Shown here: one piece after another, positions 21,219 through 28,488 of the stretch
Position numbering within the stretch: position 1 is the first letter of the stretch
How the letters are laid out: each line of letters opens with the position of its first letter
From: a bacterium
GTDB taxonomy: Bacteria; Acidobacteriota; Thermoanaerobaculia; Thermoanaerobaculales; Sulfomarinibacteraceae
Direction: 5' to 3'
Assembly: GCA_024229275.1 (NCBI GenBank)
Contig: JAAESQ010000908.1
Location: 1-64,000 of the forward strand
DNA: 64,000 nt
Position numbers and translations under genes: made by a program
Notes under the pieces: generated by a model
The model's database searches: none
What the model was told of the DNA's origin: nothing
The model's input: the letters and a program-made list of their open reading frames with translations, nothing else

Positions 21219-21357
21219 CGAACTGCAAAAGACCGAGGAGGAGGCTCCTCGTGTACCGCTGTGTGAACTTCCATGGTGTGTCACTCCCGTGCAAGACGCT
21301 GGACCCTTCTGCGCCCACCACAAGCGTGTCTACGACGTCTGGGTGAAGATCCCTTGA
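21202..21357 (+). CDS. 51-residue Cys/His hypothetical protein
   Basis: Read by hand; ATG at 21202 overlaps the previous gene. CELPWC, then PFCAHH, gives a C-x4-C-x9-C-x2-H zinc-finger-like pattern, as in small phage proteins that end in x-C-x-x-H-x-x-x-Y. The function is unknown. Confidence 0.6.
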   Translation: MPTLLDELQKTEEEAPRVPLCELPWCVTPVQDAGPFCAHHKRVYDVWVKIP

Positions 21358-21635
21358 CCGAAGATGAAGAACTGGCTGCCGAAGAAGAACGGGCACATCT
21401 GGAATGGGTGAGGCAGCAGAATGAGTACGACATGCAACTCCGGGACTTCCAGGATACCTGCTACGAGGTCTCCGAACAGATCGACTACCTGCTTCAGGGC
21501 TACATGCCGCAGGCCATGATGACCCCACTGATGCGTAAATGTGTGGAAGCCATGACCGTGCAGCACATCTATCAGTCGTACCCACAAATGGAGGAGCTAC
21601 GTGACCGAGACGAGTCTGACGAGATCCCCTTCTGA
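21354..21635 (+). CDS. Acidic helical hypothetical protein
   Basis: The product is 93 residues from TTG at 21354, overlapping the previous stop (TTGA). It begins MTEDEELAAEEERAHLEW and is helical and acidic throughout. No family is recognised. The downstream RecT-like gene overlaps its end. Confidence 0.6.
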   Translation: MTEDEELAAEEERAHLEWVRQQNEYDMQLRDFQDTCYEVSEQIDYLLQGYMPQAMMTPLMRKCVEAMTVQHIYQSYPQMEELRDRDESDEIPF

Positions 21636-22251
21636 CGATTTCACCGAGGAGCAGATCAACGACATCCTCCAGCAAGGTGACATCTCAAACCTGGACGTAA
21701 CGAAGCGCAGTCGGTTCCTCTACCGACTAGCTGAGAAGCTCAAGCTCGACCCCTTCGCCCGACCCTTCGACCTGATCCACGTCAAGAAGCCCGACGGTTC
21801 CAAGAAGCTCATCATCTACGCCAACAAGTCGGCGTCTGACCAGATCCGGGAGCGTGACAACCTCTCTGTTGAATGCTTGGAGGAAGGCCCCCTCGTAATC
21901 GGTGATCACGTGGACGACAGCATCTACATCTTCCGCGTGAAGATCTCCAACCCAGAAGGACGCACTGAGTTCAATGTTGGTGCTGTCTCTCTGGCTGGCC
22001 TCGACGGAGAAGACAAGGCCAACGCCATCATGAAGGGCTGGACGAAGGCATCCCGTCGAGCCACTCTAGGCTTTGCTGGTCTTGGATTCCCCGATGAGTC
22101 CGAGGTTGGGAGCATCCCTGGCACCGTGACGGTGACCCCTGGCGAGGGCAAGCCAGTGATCAACACGCCGCCCGCAGTCGAAGCTCAGGTCACGTCGTCC
22201 CTACCCCGTGCCTCCTCAAGCAGCAAGCCCCCCGTCCGAGTCACCCCATGA
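21601..22251 (+). CDS. RecT/Bet-like single-strand annealing candidate
   Basis: The product is 216 residues from GTG at 21601, after GGAG. It has LDPFARPFDLIHVKKPDGSK, then a beta-rich part, then ANAIMKGWTKASRRATLGFAGLGF and DESEV. The pattern K-x-x-T-K-A-x-R-R-A-T-L with a following G-L-x-x-x-D-E-x-E is common in phage proteins near recombination genes, and the start recalls RecT/Bet family proteins. The C-terminus is disordered. It may pair single strands made by the nuclease at 17829. The assignment is not certain. Confidence 0.5.
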   Translation: MTETSLTRSPSDDFTEEQINDILQQGDISNLDVTKRSRFLYRLAEKLKLDPFARPFDLIHVKKPDGSKKLIIYANKSASDQIRERDNLSVECLEEGPLVIGDHVDDSIYIFRVKISNPEGRTEFNVGAVSLAGLDGEDKANAIMKGWTKASRRATLGFAGLGFPDESEVGSIPGTVTVTPGEGKPVINTPPAVEAQVTSSLPRASSSSKPPVRVTP

Positions 22252-22529
22252 CGGAGACGAAGTGGGACGCCTTCTCGCACTGGGAGAAGGGAGGCTACGG
22301 TTTCAAATGGGGGACCGGTGACGAGATCAGGTTCCTTGATCGTGTAGGAGAGCATCGCCAGAAGAACAGGGCTCTCCTTGTGTCCGACAGGATCCATCTG
22401 CTCAACCAGTACACGGAGGGTATGAAGCTCCGTTCCAACTGGGGAGACATGGATCCTGAAGTCATCACGTCTCACATCCGTAATCTCATCCACCACTACG
22501 AAGCCATGTCGAAAGAGAAAGGAAGTTAG
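22248..22529 (+). CDS. Small hypothetical protein
   Basis: The product is 93 residues from ATG at 22248 (ATGA overlap). It has Trp-rich FSHWEKGGYGFKWGTG and a helical end. No family is recognised. It lies between the RecT-like gene and a possible single-strand-binding protein gene. Confidence 0.65.
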   Translation: MTETKWDAFSHWEKGGYGFKWGTGDEIRFLDRVGEHRQKNRALLVSDRIHLLNQYTEGMKLRSNWGDMDPEVITSHIRNLIHHYEAMSKEKGS

Positions 22530-22531
22530 CT

Positions 22532-23194
22532 TTGCCTAACATCAACAAGCTGAATCTGTCGGACGAGCCACTGCCTCTCAACATCCAGGCCATGCCCTCT
22601 GGGCTTGGGTCCAGACCACAGACACCGCAGCCGGGGATCTACCGCTTCCGTCTCCCCGAGGCCCCGGCTATCGAGAACGTGTTCGACACACAGGAAGCCG
22701 ACGACACCCAGATCCTGCTGGCCGTCTTCAACAACGACGGCATGCTGTACAACATCAGCCTCAAGCAGAACTACACGGCCCGGATCAGCAACCGGTTCCG
22801 TGAGATCAAGGTCACCAACCCCGAGACGAAGGAGAAGGAGCCTCTGCTCATCTCCGACTTCGGCATGCTGCTCAAGGCACTGAACGCCGTGCCCGACCGC
22901 GTGTCGAACCGTGCGCTGGCCACTGCTCTCGTCCAGGCAGCCGGCACCGAGTTCATCGCGGAACACACCCTCACTGCCACCTGCAACAAGAAGAACCCCA
23001 TCTGGAAGCAGGGCAAGACGGTCGCCGGCAAGTTTGGTTGTGGCCGGCAGTACGCCGTCGAGGGCTGGAAGTCCGAGAAGTCCGAGAGACTTCAGCTTCC
23101 CGTCGTTGAGGGGCGTGTCGCGCTGCGCTTCACGTGCCCATGCGATGCCGAGCTTCGTTCCTGGGGTCAGCTTCAGGGATTCCGAAGTGTCTAG
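22532..23194 (+). CDS. Hypothetical protein, possible single-strand-DNA-binding role
   Basis: The product is 220 residues from TTG at 22532 after AAAGGAAG. It is beta-rich in the first half (GIYRFRLPEAP, LLAVFNNDGMLYNI) with a later Cys group (CNKKN, FGCG, CPCD) that could bind zinc. Its place beside the RecT-like protein fits an SSB-like partner, which is inference. No family is recognised. Confidence 0.55.
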   Translation: MPNINKLNLSDEPLPLNIQAMPSGLGSRPQTPQPGIYRFRLPEAPAIENVFDTQEADDTQILLAVFNNDGMLYNISLKQNYTARISNRFREIKVTNPETKEKEPLLISDFGMLLKALNAVPDRVSNRALATALVQAAGTEFIAEHTLTATCNKKNPIWKQGKTVAGKFGCGRQYAVEGWKSEKSERLQLPVVEGRVALRFTCPCDAELRSWGQLQGFRSV

Positions 23195-23220
23195 TGGAGC
23201 AAAATACAAAGGAGGTCTGT

Positions 23221-23406
23221 TTGGGGGGAGTGGTGTGGGTGTGCCCGGCACCGTCCCCCCTGCATCAGGAACTAGCGGACCGCCTTCTGGAGCAGGAAGG
23301 GGGACCATCACGCGAGGCGCTGTCCTCCATTCTGGCGTTCGCAGCAAGCCGAGGTTTCCAGGAGGGGTTGCTGGCGGTCGAGCGATTCATAGTGGAGAAG
23401 ACTTGA
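23221..23406 (+). CDS. Small helical hypothetical protein, TTG start
   Basis: The product is 61 residues. TTG at 23221 is five bases after AAAGGAGG; the track start at 23134 falls inside the previous gene. The product (MGGVVWVCPA) then has a helix (HQELADRLLEQEGG). The function is unknown. Confidence 0.6.
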   Translation: MGGVVWVCPAPSPLHQELADRLLEQEGGPSREALSSILAFAASRGFQEGLLAVERFIVEKT

Positions 23407-23645
23407 TCGAATACACCATGGCCGAACTGATCTACACCCATGGCACTGCGTCCTTCCTGATGTACCACATCGGCGAGATCCCCAACTACTCCGGTGCCCC
23501 AGAGGAGAAGCAGCTTATCCGTACTCAACCCTTCCGCCCTGAACCAGCCGTCAACAACAAGGACATGATCCAGCGAAACCTCTACACCCTCTGCCTCAAC
23601 ATGCTTCCCGAGATGGGAGACGATGGAGGCCCAAGTGCAGCATAG
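23403..23645 (+). CDS. Small hypothetical protein, TTG start
   Basis: The product is 80 residues. TTG at 23403 follows GTGGAGA and overlaps the upstream stop (TTGA). It begins MIEYTMAELI and has a helical C-terminus (RNLYTLCLNMLPE). No family is recognised. Confidence 0.6.
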   Translation: MIEYTMAELIYTHGTASFLMYHIGEIPNYSGAPEEKQLIRTQPFRPEPAVNNKDMIQRNLYTLCLNMLPEMGDDGGPSAA

Positions 23646-23654
23646 GAGCCCGTC

Positions 23655-23837
23655 ATGGAACAACCGCAGCCGTTGTACTTCATCTGCCAGCAAGTCGATC
23701 GCATGAAGCGTGACGCCGACAGGCTCAACGGAGACGACCCCAGGAAAACCCTCATGGCCATCGGTGAGGCAGCCGAGTCTGTGTCCCACGAGATCGAACA
23801 CTTCCTGAAGTGGGGACCGAATGCACCACCCGGGTAG
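23655..23837 (+). CDS. Small hypothetical protein
   Basis: The product is 60 residues from ATG at 23655 after AGGAG. It is helical with DRMKRDADRLNGDDPRKTL. It resembles small phage helical proteins of unknown function; no motif is recognised. Confidence 0.65.
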   Translation: MEQPQPLYFICQQVDRMKRDADRLNGDDPRKTLMAIGEAAESVSHEIEHFLKWGPNAPPG

Positions 23838-24060
23838 TCTCCAGGTCGTCAGAGGGTTCAGAGGGCTGCGTCCTTGGGACGATGTTGACGACCCCTCCAG
23901 GGAACTGGGGAAGAGTTACTGCCCCACGAACATCGAGAGTCTCGTCATTGGTGAGACTCTCTTTCGCCCTCCCAACACGTGGGAGACCGTCACGCCGTTG
24001 ACCACCAAGGTGAGGAACATTCTTGACAGGACAGGGGACAGCTTCCGTCAAGCCTCGTGA
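23821..24060 (+). CDS. Hypothetical protein upstream of the UDG-exonuclease
   Basis: The product is 79 residues from ATG at 23821, overlapping the previous gene and the next (38 bases). It has RGLRPWDDVDDPSRELGK and VRNILDRTGDSF. No family is recognised. Confidence 0.6.
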   Translation: MHHPGSLQVVRGFRGLRPWDDVDDPSRELGKSYCPTNIESLVIGETLFRPPNTWETVTPLTTKVRNILDRTGDSFRQAS

Positions 24061-25483
24061 GTGTAATGGTTGTGTCCTGCGGCAGAAGGGAGATGGGTTC
24101 GCCCTCCCCGAGCAGGCCGAATCTGTTATCACTCTGGTGGGCGAAGCATTGGGAGAAGAAGAGGTCGTCTACTCCCGACCGTTCGTTGGCCCTGCGGGAG
24201 AACAACTCGACCGTGCCCTGACCAAGGTTGGACTGCCCAGAGGTTCTGTCACTATCGGAAACGCCGTGAACTGCCGGCCTCCCAACAACTGGCTGACCGG
24301 CGCACCTTGGGAACACGCTTCCCTCAACCACTGCCGGGTCCACCGCCGGAAGTTCTACTCCCCCCAGGTCAGGGTGTACGTCACCCTCGGCTCTGTGGCC
24401 ACCAAGACCGTCCTCTCCGACCACGGCTACCCCTACGAGGGGAAGCTCAACAACTGGCACTCCACCGTCATCAAGCTGGACGAGAACCAGTACCTCATCC
24501 CCACCTTCCACCCCTCCTACCTCATGCAGGGGAACCAGAAGCTGTTCAACGCCCAATGCTACGCCCTCCGTCTGGCCATGGAGGTCGCCTCCTTCGGATA
24601 CACACCAGATCCTCTGGACCTCAAGGTCGATCCTCCACCCGACAAGTTCGAAGCTGATTTCGTCAGCAAGCTCGGAGGCATCGAGGAACACAGCGCCTGG
24701 ATGGCCGTGGACATCGAGACCTACACGTCCATGGGTGAAGCCGAAGACGATCTCACCTACGCTCTCGGTGACATCACCCGCATCAACTTCTCGGTGGATC
24801 CCGATGTGGGATGGACCGTACCGTGGGAGAACCGCTACCTCCCTCTAATCCAGAAGTGCCTGGAGACTCCTCACGCCAAGATCTTCTGGAACGAACGGTA
24901 CGACGTGCCCATCCTGAAACGAAACGGAATGAAGATCAACGGGGTGGTGGTCGATGCGATGCAAGGCTGGCACATGCTCCAACCGAATCTCCCAATGGGA
25001 CTCGGTTTTGTTGCTCCGTTCTATTGCAAAGTTGGGCCATGGAAGCATCTCTCATCTACGGCTCCTGGCCGGTATGCCGCCATCGACGCAGCCGCCACTC
25101 TGCGATGTGCATATGGCATCGGAGATGATCTCGCAAATGAAGGCCGGTGGGACACCTTCCACAAGTACATGACGACCCTCGACCGGAAGGTGCTGCACCC
25201 TGCGGAGGAGGTCGGCCTCCTCATCGACAGAAAAGAAGTCGAGAAGCTCCAGGAGATCCTGTACGAGCAGAGCGAAGCTGCCGAAGAGAAGATCAAGAAG
25301 CAGATCCCTGACTCTGCCCTTCCCTTGGAAGGTGGTTGGAAACGAGACCCCAAGGACAAGTGGCCTGGAGCTTTCATGCGAAAAGTAGAAGAGACCGTCA
25401 CCTGCTGCACAGATTGTGGGGAGACCGATGTCACGACCCGGCACAAATGCGAACCTCCGAAAGAAGAAGGAAGCCCTCCGTGA
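24023..25483 (+). CDS. UDG domain fused to a family A polymerase 3'-5' exonuclease
   Basis: The product is 486 residues from TTG at 24023. Residues 1-170 are a family 4/5-type uracil-DNA glycosylase: Cys at 14, 17, 84 and 104, GEALGEEE at 40-47, RPFVGPAGE at 52-60, and TFHPSYL at 161-167. Residues 225-360 are a DnaQ/PolA exonuclease with DIET at 230-233, NERYD at 290-294 and YAAID at 351-355. The next 80 residues fit the polymerase thumb. A Cys cluster at 461-476 looks like a zinc knuckle. UDG domains are known on SPO1-type phage polymerases, but here the polymerase part is in a separate gene (26104). It probably proofreads and removes or reads uracil. Confidence 0.88.
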   Translation: MTGQGTASVKPRECNGCVLRQKGDGFALPEQAESVITLVGEALGEEEVVYSRPFVGPAGEQLDRALTKVGLPRGSVTIGNAVNCRPPNNWLTGAPWEHASLNHCRVHRRKFYSPQVRVYVTLGSVATKTVLSDHGYPYEGKLNNWHSTVIKLDENQYLIPTFHPSYLMQGNQKLFNAQCYALRLAMEVASFGYTPDPLDLKVDPPPDKFEADFVSKLGGIEEHSAWMAVDIETYTSMGEAEDDLTYALGDITRINFSVDPDVGWTVPWENRYLPLIQKCLETPHAKIFWNERYDVPILKRNGMKINGVVVDAMQGWHMLQPNLPMGLGFVAPFYCKVGPWKHLSSTAPGRYAAIDAAATLRCAYGIGDDLANEGRWDTFHKYMTTLDRKVLHPAEEVGLLIDRKEVEKLQEILYEQSEAAEEKIKKQIPDSALPLEGGWKRDPKDKWPGAFMRKVEETVTCCTDCGETDVTTRHKCEPPKEEGSPP

Positions 25484-25718
25484 GGCCATGGAAGATCCTC
25501 AGATCCACGTGGTCAAGACTCTTCAGGCCGGTGTGGCGTGGGCCAATGAACTTGGCAAGGAACTCGGAAAGACGGATGCCGCCGACTGGCCCAAGGAGAA
25601 GATGGTTGTTGCAGCACTTACGTACGCTGCCGCAATGGCCTCTGAAACTTCCCTGGATGAAGACTCCTGGCTCGATCTTGCGATCATGGCATTCCGAGGG
25701 GTCAGCGTTGGACCTTAA
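25428..25718 (+). CDS. Small hypothetical protein between the split polymerase genes
   Basis: The product is 96 residues from ATG at 25428, after GGGGAG, overlapping the exonuclease gene by 56 bases. It has a basic N-terminus (RPGTNANLRKKKEALREAM) and a helical, Ala-rich C-terminal part. No family is recognised. It may mark an insertion that split the polymerase. Confidence 0.6.
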   Translation: MSRPGTNANLRKKKEALREAMEDPQIHVVKTLQAGVAWANELGKELGKTDAADWPKEKMVVAALTYAAAMASETSLDEDSWLDLAIMAFRGVSVGP

Positions 25719-25890
25719 CGAAGTCAAGCCCATCTATGCCGACTGGTACACCCACATAGTCAAGCTGACTTTTGGTTCCATCCAGGAAGCGGTACTGATT
25801 CCGTACCACCAGCCAGAGAATCCCTTCGAGACTGCTCTCCAAGATCTCCTCGACAACCACTGGTGGGATGATGAAACCGCAGATATTTAG
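25708..25890 (+). CDS. Small hypothetical protein, TTG start
   Basis: The product is 60 residues from TTG at 25708 after GAGGGG. It has YADWYTHIVKLTFGSIQEAV and an acidic end. No family is recognised. Confidence 0.6.
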   Translation: MDLNEVKPIYADWYTHIVKLTFGSIQEAVLIPYHQPENPFETALQDLLDNHWWDDETADI

Positions 25891-26116
25891 AGCCACCAGG
25901 ATACGAAGAGCTATGAAGATTGAAACGGTGACGGTGTCCATGATCAAGTACGCACCAGGATCTCTCCCTGGAAGTTGGGGGGATCCCTACCTTCTCGACT
26001 ACGAGAACCTGATCTGGATTACTGGTGTGCCTCAATGCTCCAACGAGTCTTCCATCCAGATACAGGATGCTCTCCACAACATTCTCGATACCGTGGCTAG
26101 AACATGGCAACGCTAG
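25868..26116 (+). CDS. Small hypothetical protein
   Basis: The product is 82 residues from ATG at 25868. It has a basic N-terminus (RATRIRRAMKIE), then DPYLLDYENLIWITG. No family is recognised. It overlaps the polymerase gene by a few bases. Confidence 0.6.
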   Translation: MMKPQIFRATRIRRAMKIETVTVSMIKYAPGSLPGSWGDPYLLDYENLIWITGVPQCSNESSIQIQDALHNILDTVARTWQR

Positions 26117-27357
26117 TTCGTAGACCGGCGAAGGTCACCCGCTGGTTCGTCCACGGGGAGTTCAACCCTGGCAGCCCGAAGCAGATCCGTGCGCTCATGG
26201 CTGCCTTCGGTGAGACCAGCCGACCGGGCAAACACTCCAAGAGCGGGAAGCCCTCTACAGACCGCAAGGTCATGGACAGACTGGCCACCAGACATCAGGT
26301 GTTCCGGGACATCCAGGACTGGAAGGACGTCAAGAAGCTCGACAGCACCTACGCCACTGGCCTCACGGCTCACGCCGACGACGACGACAGGATCCATGCC
26401 TCCTTCACACACAAGCCGTACACCATGCGGCTGGCCTGTATCAATCCCAACCTCCAGAACATCCCTCAGGACGACGAGGAGGACTCCTTTGCCAAGCAAT
26501 TCCGACGATGCATCATTGCTCAACCCGGATGCCGTCTCGTCAGCGCGGACTTTGCTGGCATTGAAGCTGTACAGACAGGTTGGTTTTCTGGCGACCGGGA
26601 TTACTATCGACTGGCTCGACTGGGCGTGCATGCGTACCTCGTATCTCACCGTCTCGATCGCCCAGTCAATCTGTCGTGGAGCGATGAGGATCTCGGAGCA
26701 GCACTATCCGAAGTGAAGGCGAAGTTCCACGACCGTCCCATCTACAAGCAGTTGAAGCGGGTGGTCCATCGGACCAACTATGGGTCCGGTCCGTACGGGA
26801 TGCACATGGACGACCCGCACATGTTCCCCACTGTTCAATCAGCCGAGGACCTCCAGGACTACTACTACACGCTCGTGCCGAAGCTGGCGAAGTGGCACTC
26901 CCAGGTCCGTACCCTGGCCAACGCCCAAGGATTCCTGGGAGGGGACGACCACCCCTACAAGTTCAAGGCGTGGTTCTGGGACGTCATGCACTACGAGCGC
27001 CGCCGAGATCGGATGGTCCGTGGGTCTGACTGGAACAAGGTTGTTGCCTACTACCCTCAGTCCAGCTCAGCAGGAAATCTGTTCGACACCATGCTCATGC
27101 TGATGGACAAGGAGGGGGACTGCTACGTGGGTGACCTGTTCTACGGGAAGACTCCCATCCGCGCCCTCATCCACGACGAGATCTTGGCTGAGGTCCCCGA
27201 GAACAAGCTCGACATCTTCTACGAACGCTGTGCCAAGGCCATGACCTACCCTGTCTTCTCACAGGCCCTCCCCAAGAACTGGGAACTCGGTGAGTACATG
27301 CAGCACCGCGCCGAGATGAAGGTCGGCCAGAACTGGGCCGACATGGAGGCCGTGTGA
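26104..27357 (+). CDS. Family A DNA polymerase catalytic part
   Basis: The product is 417 residues from ATG at 26104. It opens at FNPGSPKQ (20-27), the part after the thumb in Pol I, so the exonuclease and thumb are in the gene at 24023. Motif A is DFAGIE (149-154), the O-helix is KRVVHRTNYG (218-227), and motif C is HDE (357-359). In the O-helix the usual invariant Lys (758 in E. coli) is His222, and Tyr226 takes the place of Phe762. The catalytic Asp and the Glu are kept. Tyr or Phe at that place is typical of virulent phages. It probably works as a complex with the 24023 product. Confidence 0.87.
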   Translation: MATLVRRPAKVTRWFVHGEFNPGSPKQIRALMAAFGETSRPGKHSKSGKPSTDRKVMDRLATRHQVFRDIQDWKDVKKLDSTYATGLTAHADDDDRIHASFTHKPYTMRLACINPNLQNIPQDDEEDSFAKQFRRCIIAQPGCRLVSADFAGIEAVQTGWFSGDRDYYRLARLGVHAYLVSHRLDRPVNLSWSDEDLGAALSEVKAKFHDRPIYKQLKRVVHRTNYGSGPYGMHMDDPHMFPTVQSAEDLQDYYYTLVPKLAKWHSQVRTLANAQGFLGGDDHPYKFKAWFWDVMHYERRRDRMVRGSDWNKVVAYYPQSSSAGNLFDTMLMLMDKEGDCYVGDLFYGKTPIRALIHDEILAEVPENKLDIFYERCAKAMTYPVFSQALPKNWELGEYMQHRAEMKVGQNWADMEAV

Positions 27358-27650
27358 ACGCGAAGGCCAAGGGCGCACGGAGCGAACGGAAGGTCAGGGC
27401 TCAGCTTGAGGCTGATGGCTGGCACGTCGTGAAGTCAGGAGGTTCTCTGGGACTGTGGGACCTTGTTGCTCTGCACCCGACGGGCAAGGTGCGGCTAGTT
27501 CAGGTGAAGACGAACCGCAAACCTCCCAAGAAAGAGATGAAGAAGCTGAGCGAGTTCGCCGAACGTTGGTGGGGCACAGAGTGTCTGATAGCTGTGGTAT
27601 ACGACCGGAACCCCACGAAGTGGACTATTCTGAATCCATATGACAACTGA
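27354..27650 (+). CDS. PD-(D/E)XK nuclease, Holliday-junction-resolvase-like
   Basis: The product is 98 residues, GTG start at 27354 (GTGA overlap). It has GARSERKVRAQLEADGW, then GLWDLVAL, then LVQVKTNR: Glu11, Asp36, Gln50 and Lys52 fit the E...D...(E/Q)xK core of small archaeal-type resolvases. Gln in place of the usual Glu is a known variant. It probably cuts branched DNA in late replication, next to the polymerase. Confidence 0.78.
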   Translation: MNAKAKGARSERKVRAQLEADGWHVVKSGGSLGLWDLVALHPTGKVRLVQVKTNRKPPKKEMKKLSEFAERWWGTECLIAVVYDRNPTKWTILNPYDN

Positions 27651-27696
27651 TGTACTTGATATGGTAAAGTTTATCGTATTGTTCGTTCGGACATCC

Positions 27697-27714
27697 TTGA
27701 AAACAAAGAACTTA
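27697..27714 (+). repeat. 18-mer repeat, copy 2
   Basis: TTGAAAACAAAGAACTTA, one base different from 16188-16205. It lies in a 90-base gap between the resolvase-like gene and the gene at 27741. Confidence 0.5.
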
Positions 27715-27740
27715 CGCCAGCACTGACAAGGAGCGTCATA

Positions 27741-27947
27741 TTGAATACATCACTGGTCATCAAGGAGATCCCAGAAGTTGACCGGCCTGATCTTCCACCC
27801 GGCCCCTCCTGGAAGTGTACCGAGTGTGGAGCCACCCTCCGGATGAACGAGCATCACTCTGCTGGCCGACACGTGGTTCTCTTCGTGAATCAGAGGCCCC
27901 GCCTCTACGTCGAGCCCAGAACGAAGACTCTACTTGACAGAAGCTGA
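27741..27947 (+). CDS. Small hypothetical protein with CTEC motif
   Basis: The product is 68 residues from TTG at 27741, after AAGGAG. WKCTECGATLRMNEHH could bind zinc with the CxxC and nearby His. Its stop lies inside the spacer of the next promoter. The function is unknown. Confidence 0.65.
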   Translation: MNTSLVIKEIPEVDRPDLPPGPSWKCTECGATLRMNEHHSAGRHVVLFVNQRPRLYVEPRTKTLLDRS

Positions 27948-27962
27948 TGCTTGCCGTAGATT
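27934..27962 (+). promoter_or_regulatory. Rightward promoter, motif in spacer, leaderless gene
   Basis: TTGACA (27934-27939), 17 bases, TAGATT (27957-27962), then six bases to the ATG at 27969. The motif ATGCTTGCCGTA (27947-27958) fills the end of the spacer and the start of the -10. There is no ribosome site. Confidence 0.7.
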
Positions 27963-27968
27963 GAGAAC

Positions 27969-28226
27969 ATGAAGCCTCGTTGTCGTCAGTGCCGAAAGGT
28001 CATGAGGGCAGCGAACGTCGAGATCATGTTCTACACTCCGGATGATCAGGCGTGGGGACTACACAAGGGGTGTGAGGAAGCCTACGAAGGAGCCAATGAA
28101 TCTGATTCTGCTGACGTTGATGCAAGCAAGTCTCGGAGTGAGCAGCATGCAGGTGTACGTGGACATCGCCACCCGAGAACTGAACCTACCACCCTCCACC
28201 GTGATCGAGCGAGGAGTCGGGCCTGA
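27969..28226 (+). CDS. Small Cys-containing hypothetical protein, leaderless-type start
   Basis: The product is 85 residues from ATG at 27969, which sits at the predicted transcription start. CRQCRKVM and a later Cys (HKGCEEAY) form a zinc-finger-like group. The last 43 codons overlap the next gene in another frame and look less protein-like, which is a caution about the true end. Confidence 0.55.
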   Translation: MKPRCRQCRKVMRAANVEIMFYTPDDQAWGLHKGCEEAYEGANESDSADVDASKSRSEQHAGVRGHRHPRTEPTTLHRDRARSRA

Positions 28227-28488
28227 CTTCGCCTGGACCAACGGGCGTGACGTGTTCGTCCACACTCTCCTCTTCCAGGACGGCGTCCCTCCCGAGGGAG
28301 TCCTGGAGTTCATCGCCTACCATGAAGTGTGTCATATAGCACGGTGGGCAAACAGCGCAGAGCGGAACGACGAAGTCGGAACAGACGTATGCGCCATCCT
28401 GAACATCAAGGAGCGGACCCGTCGTCGGCACACAAGGGTGTTCGACAAGTGGTTTCGCTACCACAAGTTCCCGAGGAAGAAAGAATGA
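28096..28488 (+). CDS. HExxH metalloprotease-like protein
   Basis: The product is 130 residues. ATG at 28096 follows AAGGAG; the track start at 28042 has no ribosome site. HEVCH at 76-80 in a helix (EFIAYHEVCHIARW), with an E-x-x-E-V-G-T-D segment that could give the third ligand, suggests a zincin of the SprT or WSS type. It may cut DNA-bound or host proteins; the substrate is unknown. Confidence 0.65.
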   Translation: MNLILLTLMQASLGVSSMQVYVDIATRELNLPPSTVIERGVGPDFAWTNGRDVFVHTLLFQDGVPPEGVLEFIAYHEVCHIARWANSAERNDEVGTDVCAILNIKERTRRRHTRVFDKWFRYHKFPRKKE

